Positions 9,090 to 17,524 of a stretch of 64,000 nt of DNA are shown in pieces. The first letter of the stretch is position 1. Every line of letters begins with the position of its first letter. The stretch comes from Rippkaea orientalis PCC 8801 (lineage in GTDB: Bacteria; Cyanobacteriota; Cyanobacteriia; Cyanobacteriales; Microcystaceae): NCBI RefSeq assembly GCF_000021805.1, contig NC_011726.1, forward strand, positions 620,001 to 684,000, written 5' to 3'. Position numbers and translations under genes: made by a program. The notes beneath the pieces were generated by a model. It saw only the letters and a program-made list of their open reading frames with translations. It had not been told where the DNA came from and did not search any database.

Positions 9090-9404
9090 TTACTCTATCT
9101 CAGACTTCATTCTTTCTAGGGTCATATTCATCTGATCAAACATTTGCTGCGGCGTAATTCCAAATTGTCCTAGTTGAGTTTTGAGTTGTTCAACGGTCAT
9201 TTTTGCCATGAAATCTTCTGATAATTCAAATCGCTTCATAAAGATTTTATATCGTTCCATCAATTCTTCCATTTTATCAATAAAAATCTTTTTACCTTCT
9301 CGATCAAATTTTCCGTATTCACCACCTAATTGCATCAAAGATTGATAGTCTTCAAATAACTGTTTGGCTTCTTGTTGGACGACTTCAGAATCAAAAAATC
9401 CCAT
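9090..9404 (-). CDS. DUF1825 family protein
   Basis: A short, mostly helical soluble protein. The start MGFFDSE at 9404 is chosen over the upstream in-frame codon at 9419 because family members begin with that sequence. Conserved blocks KQLFEDYQSLMQLG, YGKFDREGKKIFI, IFMKRFELSEDF and LGQFGITPQQMFDQM are characteristic of DUF1825, a family found essentially in cyanobacteria. Its function is not known. It is monocistronic and convergent with mgdA. Confidence 0.88.
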   Translation of the reverse strand: MGFFDSEVVQQEAKQLFEDYQSLMQLGGEYGKFDREGKKIFIDKMEELMERYKIFMKRFELSEDFMAKMTVEQLKTQLGQFGITPQQMFDQMNMTLERMKSEIE

Positions 9405-9440
9405 AATTATTACACTCAATTTTAAAATAACATTAATTAA

Positions 9441-9458
9441 CTGTCTCGTTGGAGACAG
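9441..9458. other. Short hairpin upstream of DUF1825 gene
   Basis: CTGTCTC-GTTG-GAGACAG gives a perfect 7-bp stem in the divergent gap between the DUF1825 gene and the TM2 gene. Its position fits a 5'-leader or operator element; nothing more can be said. Confidence 0.35.
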
Positions 9459-9622
9459 GCTTTAATTATATTCTAAATGACTTGATCAATCCTGCGAACT
9501 ACGGTTTTCCGTATCTTGAAGGTGAATAAAGACAACAAAACTCGGAACACCCTAGACCGAACCCAGTCAAAGAGTCTACAGTAAATCCATTGTTCGACTG
9601 TTAGTATCCCGATAATAATTCC

Positions 9623-10030
9623 ATGCCATCTTTGCAAAAGCTACTAAGTCAGCCAAAAAGCCGTAAAGTAGGAATTATTCTTGCTTTATTAGCTACTATT
9701 GTTCCTTGGCCGATCGCTGGACTCCATAAATTTTACCTCGGACAACCCATCTGGGGGGTGATTTACTTTCTCCTGTGGAATACGCCGATTCCTCGCATTG
9801 CTTGCGCTATTGATGTGGTATGGTACTTTGTACAGGGAGAAGACCAGTTTAACGCTCAGTTTAATGGGGTATCGAGCATAAATACGCCTAATCCTAGCAT
9901 AGCTCAATCGGTGTGTGTGGGCGCGATCGCAGAAGGGTTACGAGAATTGGAACAGTTGCGTCAAGATGGATTAGTCTCTGAATACGAATTTGAACAAAAA
10001 CGTCGTCAATTACTTGATCGCATTGTTTAA
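9623..10030 (+). CDS. TM2-domain protein with C-terminal SHOCT-like tail
   Basis: A 135-residue protein. Residues 17-75 form the TM2 domain: two membrane helices linked by a tight turn with GLHKFYLGQPIWGVIYFLLW, where the GxHxFYLG motif is diagnostic. The C-terminal 30 residues (ELEQLRQDGLVSEYEFEQKR) resemble SHOCT, a short helical motif often appended to small membrane or oligomerising proteins. The role of bacterial TM2 proteins is unknown. It may be the first gene of a TM2 - helix-hairpin-helix - SRPBCC run on the plus strand. Confidence 0.85.
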   Translation: MPSLQKLLSQPKSRKVGIILALLATIVPWPIAGLHKFYLGQPIWGVIYFLLWNTPIPRIACAIDVVWYFVQGEDQFNAQFNGVSSINTPNPSIAQSVCVGAIAEGLRELEQLRQDGLVSEYEFEQKRRQLLDRIV

Positions 10031-10057
10031 TTGATAATTGATAATTAATAATTAATA

Positions 10058-10597
10058 ATGACTTTTTCGAGTTGGACTAGAAAATTGAATCCCCATCGAC
10101 AAGCGATTAGTAAGCGAATCATGAGTGATCCTTACTATCGATTTCGTTCGATGGAAGAAGTTGCGATCGCGGTAGAATTAGGGATTACAATTGATGTCAA
10201 TCAAGCAACGGTTGATGATTGGTTACGGTTGCCAGGAATTTCCATCCATCAGGCTAAAACTTTAGTCGAATTAGTTAAAATGGGAGTGGAACTATTGTGT
10301 ATAGAAGACCTAGCAGCCGCCTTAAGTATTCCCGTACAACGTCTTAATCCTTTTGCTGATATTTTAGTCTTTAGCTATCGTGATCCACAGAGTTTGTTAA
10401 CCCGTCCCAAAATTCACATCAATCACGGGACTGTCGAAGAACTAGAAGGGATTCTTCCCGTTAATTCAGCCATCATTCAGGAGATCGTTAACAACCGTCA
10501 AGAAAAGGGTTATTATAGAAATTTAGTAGACCTACAACAAAGATTAGGTCTGTCTGGGTCAATGATTTCTGAATTAATGCACTACCTTCAATTCTAA
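10058..10597 (+). CDS. Helix-hairpin-helix (ComEA-like) DNA-binding protein
   Basis: A 179-residue protein with two helix-hairpin-helix repeats. The first is around residues 46-85 (DVNQATVDDWLRLPGISIHQ); the second is around 125-175 (HINHGTVEELEGILPVNSAI and the following helix). This arrangement resembles the DNA-binding part of ComEA and related cyanobacterial proteins. There is no signal peptide, so a periplasmic DNA-uptake receptor role is not supported; nonspecific DNA or protein binding is more likely. The stop codon shares a base with the next gene's ATG, so the two are probably co-translated. Confidence 0.75.
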   Translation: MTFSSWTRKLNPHRQAISKRIMSDPYYRFRSMEEVAIAVELGITIDVNQATVDDWLRLPGISIHQAKTLVELVKMGVELLCIEDLAAALSIPVQRLNPFADILVFSYRDPQSLLTRPKIHINHGTVEELEGILPVNSAIIQEIVNNRQEKGYYRNLVDLQQRLGLSGSMISELMHYLQF

Positions 10598-11052
10598 TGC
10601 TTAAATTCTATCGTTCAACCCTCATTAACGCACCCATTGAAGCGGTTTGGCAATTCTACGAACGTCCTGATATTTTGCAATTATTGACCCCTCCTTGGCA
10701 ACCCGTAGAAATTATCCGTCGTGAGGGAGGATTGGCCGTGGGGGCTGTGTCTGAATTTCGCTTATGGTTAGGCTTAATTCCCATTACTTGGGTAGCTTAC
10801 CATACCGAATGCGAGAAACCCTACTTATTTGTAGATTGTCAAAAAATAGGTCCAATGAAATCTTGGGAACATCGTCATTATTTTCAAGATGAAAAGGGGA
10901 AAACTCGGTTAATTGATGAGATTAATTATGAAATTCCGGGGGGAATTATTGTCGAGTTTTTAATCGGGTGGTGGGTGGATTCTCGTTTACAAGAAATGTT
11001 TCGCTATCGCCATGAAGTTAGTCAAAAATACTGTTGTTCACTAAAAATCTAG
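10597..11052 (+). CDS. SRPBCC-family ligand-binding protein
   Basis: A 151-residue protein with the START/polyketide-cyclase-like pattern: an N-terminal strand [20 protein letters not shown] (residues 4-23), a curved sheet in the middle, and a long C-terminal helix ending in [13 protein letters not shown]. Family members bind hydrophobic ligands or act as cyclases; the ligand here is unknown. It overlaps the HHH gene by one base and the convergent rimK by 4 bases. Confidence 0.8.
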   Translation: MLKFYRSTLINAPIEAVWQFYERPDILQLLTPPWQPVEIIRREGGLAVGAVSEFRLWLGLIPITWVAYHTECEKPYLFVDCQKIGPMKSWEHRHYFQDEKGKTRLIDEINYEIPGGIIVEFLIGWWVDSRLQEMFRYRHEVSQKYCCSLKI

Positions 11053-11957
11053 TATTGAATCCGATCTTTCATAGAACCATGAACTGCATTTTTGGCGACA
11101 AATTCGATAATTTTACCCGCCACATCGACCCCCGATGCGGATTCAATCCCTTCTAACCCCGGAGAAGAGTTGACTTCGATGACCACTGGACCATGATTAG
11201 ACCGCAACAAATCGACCCCGGCTACTCGTAACCCCATGGATTTAGCGGCACGAACAGCAGTACTACGTTCTTCTGGGGTGAGTTTGACTTTTTCGGCCTT
11301 GCCACCGCGATGAAGATTAGATCGAAAATCTCCTTCAGCCCCCTGACGTTTCATGGCCGCGACGACTTTCCCCCCTACGACAAAACAGCGCAAGTCTACC
11401 CCAGAGGCTTCTTTAATAAATTCTTGAACCAGAATATTCGCGTCTAATTGACGAAAAGCTTCAATAACCGATTTAGCTGCCTGATGGGTTTCGGCCAAAA
11501 CTACGCCAATCCCTTGAGTCCCTTCTAAGAGTTTAATCACCAGAGGAGCCCCCCCAACGGTATCAATTAAGCCGTCAATATCTTGGGTGGCATGGGCAAA
11601 CCCGGTTACGGGCAAACCAATACCGTCACGGGCGAGAATTTGCAGACAACGGAGTTTATCGCGCGATCGCGAGATGGCCTGAGATTCATTGGCGGTGAAA
11701 ACCCCCATCACTTCAAATTGACGGACGACGGCGGTTCCGTAGAAGGTTTTAGAAGCCCCAATGCGGGGGATTACTGCGTCAAAATATTCTAAGGGCTTGC
11801 CATTGTAGAAAACGCTTGGTTTATGGGAGGTAATATTCATATAACAGCGCAGGTAGTTAATGATTTTTATCTCATGTCCCTGGGCTTCTCCAGCTTCTTT
11901 GAGCCTTTTAGTGGAGTACAATGAGGCATCTTGCGATAAAATAGCTATTTTCATCAT
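11049..11957 (-). CDS. rimK: RimK ATP-grasp glutamate ligase
   Basis: A 302-residue ATP-grasp ligase. Features are the RimK pre-ATP-grasp domain (residues 1-95 with [12 protein letters not shown]), [32 protein letters not shown] (ATP-binding loop), [18 protein letters not shown] and the metal-binding [12 protein letters not shown] near the C-terminus. RimK adds glutamates to the C-terminus of ribosomal protein S6. In cyanobacteria the same family has also been discussed for other glutamate or aspartate ligations, so the exact substrate is not fixed by sequence. The start could be either of two adjacent ATGs (MMK). Confidence 0.9.
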   Translation of the reverse strand: MMKIAILSQDASLYSTKRLKEAGEAQGHEIKIINYLRCYMNITSHKPSVFYNGKPLEYFDAVIPRIGASKTFYGTAVVRQFEVMGVFTANESQAISRSRDKLRCLQILARDGIGLPVTGFAHATQDIDGLIDTVGGAPLVIKLLEGTQGIGVVLAETHQAAKSVIEAFRQLDANILVQEFIKEASGVDLRCFVVGGKVVAAMKRQGAEGDFRSNLHRGGKAEKVKLTPEERSTAVRAAKSMGLRVAGVDLLRSNHGPVVIEVNSSPGLEGIESASGVDVAGKIIEFVAKNAVHGSMKDRIQY

Positions 11958-12302
11958 ATTGTTTGCTGTGTTGAGCCTTAAAAATTTTAAACATCCTAAG
12001 TTGTCTCCCTGGTAACAGTTTAGGGGTTTCTCGATCTATTACTAGGAAATTTTTGGACCCGAATATTGTCACGTTTCTATCAACTCATAGGAGTTTTCCT
12101 CAATTCCTTGTTGTCCTGTGATTGAGAAAATACTTTGAATTTAACCGTCATTAGTGATCATTGCTCAGTTTTCAAGGGGAAGTGGCGTTAACTTTTACGA
12201 CTTTTTAGGAGATTGATTCACAATTTAACAGCATAATAGAAGTAGGGAGGGATAAACAAGAGGTTGATTGTGACCTCAGAGCTAACCCCTAGGAGAGAAA
12301 TT
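11958..12302. other. 345-bp divergent intergenic region
   Basis: Lies between rimK (minus) and a small plus-strand ORF. No protein-like frame is seen. An AGGAG ribosome-binding site at 12291-12295 serves the small ORF; promoter boxes cannot be assigned reliably. Confidence 0.4.
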
Positions 12303-12416
12303 ATGCTGAGTACTTTCTTCTATCCTGATAGCATTACTTATGTTGTCATTAAACTTTGTGTCCTATTCTTGGCTGTGCTACTGTGGTTGTTTGTAACTGC
12401 CACTCCTGTAACCTAA
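12303..12416 (+). CDS. Possible 37-residue single-helix membrane protein
   Basis: ATG at 12303 is preceded seven bases earlier by AGGAG, and the frame runs 37 codons to TAA. The product starts MLSTFFYPDSITYVV and then has one uninterrupted hydrophobic helix (about residues 13-33), ending in TATPVT. Size and topology match the tiny one-helix subunits that accompany photosystems, cytochrome b6f and NDH-1 in cyanobacteria. I cannot assign it to a specific one; an NDH-1 subunit such as NdhP is a possibility from memory only. The gene is too short for usual ORF cut-offs. Confidence 0.6.
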   Translation: MLSTFFYPDSITYVVIKLCVLFLAVLLWLFVTATPVT

Positions 12417-12655
12417 TTGGGAGTCAGGAGTTGTGGAGGGGGGTTGAGTGCGTCAGTGATGTTAAGACCCATTCAATTCGGAAAACCCACCGTTAGAGGG
12501 GTTAGGCGTTAACATTTGTGCTCAAATGTTCCTAAACTCCATGAAGTTCCCCATCACCTTTTTAGGTTGACTTTTGCTAAAATTGCAACACGAGGGGAAG
12601 GAAGTACCCTTGTGGTTAAAGTCTTACATAAAGTCATCACTTATTGATCTGCCCC

Positions 12656-13897
12656 ATGAGAAAAAGTACATTTTGGGTTAGTCTTCTCGTTAGCTGTACC
12701 TTACTTTTTAATAGTTTTGTCTGGACTCCCTCCGCTTCAGCCTTCACTGAAAATCAAAAAGTCTTACTTCAGTCTTGGCGGCTGGTGAATCAATCCTATT
12801 TAGATGATACCTTTAATCATCAAAATTGGTGGTTAATGCGTCAAAAGTTGCTTAATCGTCCCCTGAGTGATCGTGAAGAGACATACGACACAATCGAGGA
12901 GATGTTGGCAACCCTTGATGAACCATTTACCCGATTACTTCGGCCTGAACAATATCATAACCTACAAGTCAGTACCTCTGGAGAATTATCGGGCGTAGGG
13001 TTACAAATTAATATTAATCCCGATACGGGGAATTTAGAAGTCGTTGCCCCTTTAGCGGGTTCTCCGGCAGAGGCGGCGGGGATTCAATCGCGCGATCGCA
13101 TTCTGGAAATTGATGGGATAGACACCGCAACGTTAACCCTTGATGAAGCGGCGAATAAAATGCGTGGACCGAGTGGTACTCAAGTATCTTTAATCATCCA
13201 ACCCCATCAAGATCAAGACAATATTCATGAAGTTAAAATTACGCGAGAACGGATCTCTTTGAGTCCAGTTGTTGCAACGGTTGATCAGCATATTTCCACA
13301 ACGCCAATTGGTTATATTCGTCTGAATCAATTTAGTGCCAATGCAGCACAAGATATTAAAAAAGCCATAACGGATTTAGAAGATCAAGGAGCCCAAGCTT
13401 ATATTTTAGATTTACGCAATAATCCAGGGGGGTTATTGCAAGCGGGAATTGAAGTAGCGCGTCTATGGATTGACGAGGGAACAATTGTTTATACCGTCAA
13501 TCGTCAAGGGGTTCAAGATAGTTTTACGGCTTTTGGTTCGGCGTTAACACAAGATCCTTTAGTGGTGTTAGTGAATCAAGGAACGGCGAGTGCCAGTGAA
13601 ATTTTAGCCGGGGCGTTACAAGATAATGGTCGGGCTTTGTTAATCGGTGAAAAAACTTTTGGTAAGGGGTTAATTCAGTCTTTATTTGAGTTAGGAGATG
13701 GGGCGGGTTTAGCCATTACTGTTGCTAAATATGAAACCCCGAATCACAAGGATATCCATAAGTTAGGCATTATGCCAGATGAAGTTGTTCCCCAAGATCC
13801 CATTAGTTATCAACAAATTGGGACTGACGCTGATTTACAATATCAAGCAGCGATTAAAGTCTTAACTGGGAATACAATTTTAGCCCATGCTTCTTGA
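12656..13897 (+). CDS. ctpA: Carboxyl-terminal processing protease CtpA
   Basis: A 413-residue exported S41 protease. The ATG at 12656 is preferred because it directly precedes the signal peptide (MRKSTFWVSLL...ASAF); the in-frame TTG at 12644 only adds residues without purpose. A PDZ domain follows (about residues 95-190, SGVGLQI to RGPSGTQVSL), then the catalytic core with NNPGGLLQAG, the nucleophile Ser in GTASASEILAGAL and the general-base Lys in GEKTFGKGLIQS. It closely resembles cyanobacterial CtpA, which removes the C-terminal extension of the D1 precursor in the thylakoid lumen so that the oxygen-evolving cluster can assemble. Confidence 0.93.
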   Translation: MRKSTFWVSLLVSCTLLFNSFVWTPSASAFTENQKVLLQSWRLVNQSYLDDTFNHQNWWLMRQKLLNRPLSDREETYDTIEEMLATLDEPFTRLLRPEQYHNLQVSTSGELSGVGLQININPDTGNLEVVAPLAGSPAEAAGIQSRDRILEIDGIDTATLTLDEAANKMRGPSGTQVSLIIQPHQDQDNIHEVKITRERISLSPVVATVDQHISTTPIGYIRLNQFSANAAQDIKKAITDLEDQGAQAYILDLRNNPGGLLQAGIEVARLWIDEGTIVYTVNRQGVQDSFTAFGSALTQDPLVVLVNQGTASASEILAGALQDNGRALLIGEKTFGKGLIQSLFELGDGAGLAITVAKYETPNHKDIHKLGIMPDEVVPQDPISYQQIGTDADLQYQAAIKVLTGNTILAHAS

Positions 13898-13909
13898 TAG
13901 TAGCGGATA

Positions 13910-13922
13910 GGGGTTAGGAGTT
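13910..13922. repeat. GGGGTTAGGAGTT repeat
   Basis: A copy of the intergenic GGGGTTAGGAGTT string seen at 4400 and 25402, here between ctpA and the brnA-like gene. No function is apparent. Confidence 0.4.
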
Positions 13923-13969
13923 AAGAAAACTCTAACACCTCTCCTCTTTTGACATTGCTATTTTAGTCT

Positions 13970-14197
13970 TTAGGATCGCTGTTCTAAACGATAAGCGATC
14001 CAGAGTTTGATGATTGCTTGACGACTAATTCCAAGACGATGAGCTTCACGATCAAGAGAGTCAAGCATACACATAGGAAACTCGACGTTAATACATTTTT
14101 GTTCATGGCCAGGTCGTTTCATTTGAGATAAATCGAGATAGTCAATGATGTCTTCTTGACCTTCATCAAATTTTTGATCAAATTCTTCAGCTTTCAT
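13970..14197 (-). CDS. BrnA-family antitoxin (toxin partner broken)
   Basis: A 75-residue protein. Its C-terminal part (KCINVEFPMCMLDSLDREAH, then RLGISRQAIIKLWIAYRLEQ) is a ribbon-helix-helix DNA-binding domain as in BrnA/CopG antitoxins; the N-terminus is acidic, as expected for the toxin-binding arm. In intact loci brnT lies directly upstream and overlaps brnA. Here the upstream overlapping frame is a brnT remnant with a stop codon (see 14187-14378). The antitoxin therefore looks like an orphan that may still repress its own promoter. Confidence 0.75.
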   Translation of the reverse strand: MKAEEFDQKFDEGQEDIIDYLDLSQMKRPGHEQKCINVEFPMCMLDSLDREAHRLGISRQAIIKLWIAYRLEQRS

Positions 14198-14378
14198 AAA
14201 GTTCTACCTCTCTTTTTTTGGCGCGTCTTACTGAAATAATCCTTGTGACCTGACTTCTTTAAGTTATTACAGCCGCCCAAATTTTGCCATCAATCTTACC
14301 AATAACTACAAATCTAGACTCATTTAAACTTTTCGCTAGAATCTGCAATCGGTCGATGTCTTTCCAATGATTATACAT
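14187..14378 (-). pseudogene. brnT-type toxin remnant with in-frame stop
   Basis: Read on the minus strand from the ATG at 14378, the frame gives MYNHWKDIDRLQ, then FVVIGKIDGKIWAAVIT, a TAA stop at 14259-14261, and then continues in the same frame as RSQVTRIISVRRAKKRE to a TGA at 14187-14189. That last block is the RIISxRxAxKRE signature of BrnT ribonuclease toxins, and G-K-I-D-G-K-I-W corresponds to the family's central strand. The N-terminal third of BrnT is absent. The remnant overlaps the brnA ATG, as intact pairs do. It is inferred to be inactive. Confidence 0.7.
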
Positions 14379-14510
14379 TTATAATAATTGCTTGAGGGCG
14401 TAAGGTATATGTGCCCTTTCAGATTAATTCTTTACTGTCTCTAATCTCCTAATATTGTCCCTACACACTTAACTAAGCTGTTCATCCTTTAATTTGGTCG
14501 TTGAGACTGA

Positions 14511-14539
14511 GGGGGAGAGGGGGGGAGGGGGAGACGGGG
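14511..14539 (+). repeat. G-run tract, potential G-quadruplex
   Basis: Four G-runs (5, 7, 5 and 4 G) separated by AGA, A and AGAC, 46-74 bases before the ATG at 14585, on the coding strand. This meets the standard four-run G-quadruplex pattern. Related C-rich tracts occur at about 25455-25495 and 32165-32205, so it may simply be a copy of a dispersed cyanobacterial repeat. Confidence 0.6.
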
Positions 14540-14584
14540 AGAGAGATTGGCAATTTTTACTGATTTCCACTATACCCAGTTTAA

Positions 14585-17521
14585 ATGCACAACAGCTTAA
14601 CATCAATGACATCCGTTTGGGGTTCTTTATTAATCTTTCTCTTTTGCCCAATTTTAGGGGGACTTCCCCTGATTAATTGGATTAATTACTTTTTTACGGG
14701 ACGGAAACTTTCTCAATTGGGGACGGGTAATATTTCAGTCTCCGCGGCCTTTTATCATGGGGGGACTTTAGTCGGCATTCTAGCAGCTTTATCAGAGGCT
14801 TCTAAGGGAATTATAGCGGTTTTGTTAGCCCGTGCCTTTTTTCCCCTAGACCCTATTTGGGAATTGATCGCCTTAATATCCCTCATTATGGGACGATATT
14901 GGATAGCAAAAGGGGCAGGAACGACTAATTTATTTTGGGGAATGATCGCCCATGATTGGCAAGCTACTCTATTAACAGCGTTAATTGCTGGAGGAAGCTT
15001 TACGATTTTCCGCGATCGCGCTACGGGTCGTTTAATTGCTTTATTTCTGTTAGCATTTATCCTAACCGTTAGACATCCCTACGACCCCGGTTATATGGTC
15101 ATGTCTTGGTCTTTATCAGGGTTAGTCGCTTGGATTTTTGCTAAAATTCCTGATGATTTAGACTTACCCGAACCTGGAACTAAACCCTATTCAAAAAAGA
15201 TGTTTCGATTCTTTCGAGGAGATAACGCTATTTTATCCTTAAACCGTCAACTCAATTCCGAAAAAGTTGGGTCAAAAGCTGCTACTTTAGCCTACCTAAA
15301 ACGGTTAGGTTATCAAGTTCCTGAGGGTTGGATTTTGGTTCCTGGCGATGATCCCCAACCTTTATTAGACTATCTTGAACCATCAATTGATTACCCTTTT
15401 GTTGTCCGTTCTTCGGCTTTAGAAGAAGATACAGCAACTTCATCAGCAGCAGGGCAATATTTGACGATTTTAAATGTTACCAGCACCGAGGAATTAAAAG
15501 CAGCTATTTTAGATTGTTTAAACTCCTATAATCACCCTAATGCGGTTCGTTATCGTCGGGATAGGGTACAACATGATGAAGGAATGGCGGTACTGATTCA
15601 ACCTCAAATTAAAGGCGTATTTTCAGGGGTTGCTTTTAGTCGAGATCCGGTCAATCCTATTAATGATATTGTTGTAGTAGAAGCCTTGCCAGGCCAAGCA
15701 ACACGGGTTGTTTCTGGTAAAATTACACCTGAACAATATCGGGTAGAAATTTACCATGATCAGGAAGCGGATGCTGTGAGAATTCAAACCTTAAATTCTG
15801 ATCTTGAACTCTGTAGAGATGTCCCTGATCATATTGTTGAAAAAGTCGCTATTTTAGCACGGGATATTGAAGACTTATATCATGGCATTCCTCAAGATAT
15901 TGAATGGAGTTATGATGGACAACAATTATGGTTATTACAAGCTCGATCAATTACCACTTTACAACCGATTTGGACTCGAAAAATTGCGGCAGAAGTTATT
16001 CCTGGTGTGATTCGTCCTTTAACCTGGTCTATTAACCGTCCCCTAACTTGTGGGGTGTGGGGAGAAATTTTTACCTTAGTATTAGGAAAACGCGCCCAAG
16101 GATTAGACTTTAATGAAACGGCAAGGTTACACTATCAAAGGGCTTATTTTAATGCCACTTTATTAGGTGAAATTTTTCTGAGAATGGGACTTCCCTCTGA
16201 AAGTTTAGAATTTTTAATCAGGAGAACAAAATTTAGCAAGCCGCCTTTAATCTCTACTTTATATAATTCCCTTGGTTTAATTCGTTTATTAAAAAAAGAA
16301 TTGAGTTTAGAAAAAGATTTTAATCGAGATAATAAAAATTTATTTGAGCCTCAACTTAAACAAATTAATGAACAATCTTTGTCAGCGTTATCTCCCCCAG
16401 AATTATTGACCAGAATAGAGAGTATTTTATTAACATTAAAACGAGCAACTTATTATAGTATTCTTGCTCCCTTAAGTTTTGCTTTAAGACAGTCTATTTT
16501 TAACGTTTCATTAGAACAATTAGATAACTCTTCTCTACCGGAAGTTGCTTCTTTAGAAGCTTTAACTAACCTTGCTAATAGAATACGTTCTTTAGTTAAT
16601 ATTTCTGAAATTAATCATAGTGATTCTCTGTTTAATTATCTAGAAAATAATCCACAAGGGCAAACAATTATAAGAGAGTTTAATCAAATTTTAGAACAAT
16701 ATGGTTATCTCAGTGATGTGGCGACAGATATTTCTATTCCCTGCTGGAAAGATCATCCTCAATCTATAGAACAATTATTGACACAATTAGTATTAAATCA
16801 GAAAAATTCACCGCCTAAAATAACTAAATATTCTGAGAAAAAAGGTAAACTTGGAAAAGTTCAACAGAGATTAAACATCAAAGGCAAAGTAACCTCTGTT
16901 TATTCTCAATTATTAGCCCAATTACGCTGGACATTTCTAGCATTATCAGAAATTTGGTATCAACAAGAAATACTACTAGAGAAAGAGGATATTTTTTATC
17001 TAACTTATCAAGAAATTCGTGAGGTAATTACAGAACAAAAAACAGAATTTAAAGAACAAATTAAACAGAGAAAAGAGAAATTCAAGGAAAATCAACAACT
17101 AGAAACGATTCCTTATATTGTCTATGGAAATATTCCTCCAAATTTAACGTTATTTGAGGCTTCATCTTTAACCTCAACCCGTCAATTAAGGGGAATTGGT
17201 GCAAGTGTTGGCCAAGCAACAGGAAAGGTCAAAATCATCAGAAATTTACAATCTTTTCCCTCTATTGAACCTAATACTATCCTGGTGGTTCCCTATACAG
17301 ACTCAGGATGGGCTCCCCTTTTATCCAGTGCTAGTGGTATCATTTCAGAAGTGGGAGGAACCCTCTCTCATGGGGCAATTGTTGCGCGAGAATATGGCAT
17401 TCCTGCTGTTATGGATATTCCCCAGGTAACTCAACGCTTAAAAGACGGACAATGGGTTAGAATTGATGGACAACAAGGTATCGTAGAAATTATCGAAAAT
17501 AACACGATTAATAAGTTATAA
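14585..17521 (+). CDS. PlsY-like membrane domain fused to PEP-synthase/RPH-like phosphotransferase
   Basis: A 978-residue fusion. Residues 1-200 are membrane-embedded and resemble glycerol-3-phosphate acyltransferase PlsY (GTGNISVSAAF corresponds to its GSGNIGATN motif), although its second loop reads AKGAGTTN where PlsY has GGKGVAT. Residues about 215-460 form the ATP-grasp domain of PEP synthase/pyruvate phosphate dikinase (FVVRSSALEEDTATSSAAGQ; LIQPQIKGVFSGVAFSRDP). Residues 470-860 are an unassigned helical segment, and 880-970 form the swivelling phosphohistidine domain with GGTLSHGAIVAREYGIPAV. There is no PEP/pyruvate TIM barrel. The order ATP-grasp, helical, His domain is that of rifampicin phosphotransferase-like enzymes. 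The substrate is unknown. The next gene starts 3 bases after the stop. Confidence 0.8.
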   Translation: MHNSLTSMTSVWGSLLIFLFCPILGGLPLINWINYFFTGRKLSQLGTGNISVSAAFYHGGTLVGILAALSEASKGIIAVLLARAFFPLDPIWELIALISLIMGRYWIAKGAGTTNLFWGMIAHDWQATLLTALIAGGSFTIFRDRATGRLIALFLLAFILTVRHPYDPGYMVMSWSLSGLVAWIFAKIPDDLDLPEPGTKPYSKKMFRFFRGDNAILSLNRQLNSEKVGSKAATLAYLKRLGYQVPEGWILVPGDDPQPLLDYLEPSIDYPFVVRSSALEEDTATSSAAGQYLTILNVTSTEELKAAILDCLNSYNHPNAVRYRRDRVQHDEGMAVLIQPQIKGVFSGVAFSRDPVNPINDIVVVEALPGQATRVVSGKITPEQYRVEIYHDQEADAVRIQTLNSDLELCRDVPDHIVEKVAILARDIEDLYHGIPQDIEWSYDGQQLWLLQARSITTLQPIWTRKIAAEVIPGVIRPLTWSINRPLTCGVWGEIFTLVLGKRAQGLDFNETARLHYQRAYFNATLLGEIFLRMGLPSESLEFLIRRTKFSKPPLISTLYNSLGLIRLLKKELSLEKDFNRDNKNLFEPQLKQINEQSLSALSPPELLTRIESILLTLKRATYYSILAPLSFALRQSIFNVSLEQLDNSSLPEVASLEALTNLANRIRSLVNISEINHSDSLFNYLENNPQGQTIIREFNQILEQYGYLSDVATDISIPCWKDHPQSIEQLLTQLVLNQKNSPPKITKYSEKKGKLGKVQQRLNIKGKVTSVYSQLLAQLRWTFLALSEIWYQQEILLEKEDIFYLTYQEIREVITEQKTEFKEQIKQRKEKFKENQQLETIPYIVYGNIPPNLTLFEASSLTSTRQLRGIGASVGQATGKVKIIRNLQSFPSIEPNTILVVPYTDSGWAPLLSSASGIISEVGGTLSHGAIVAREYGIPAVMDIPQVTQRLKDGQWVRIDGQQGIVEIIENNTINKL

Positions 17522-17524
17522 GTT

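Noticed and set aside
14494-14676. 60-codon plus frame across the G-rich tract
   Set aside because: Its N-terminus is just the translated G/A repeat and it overlaps the start of the PlsY/PEP-synthase fusion in another frame.
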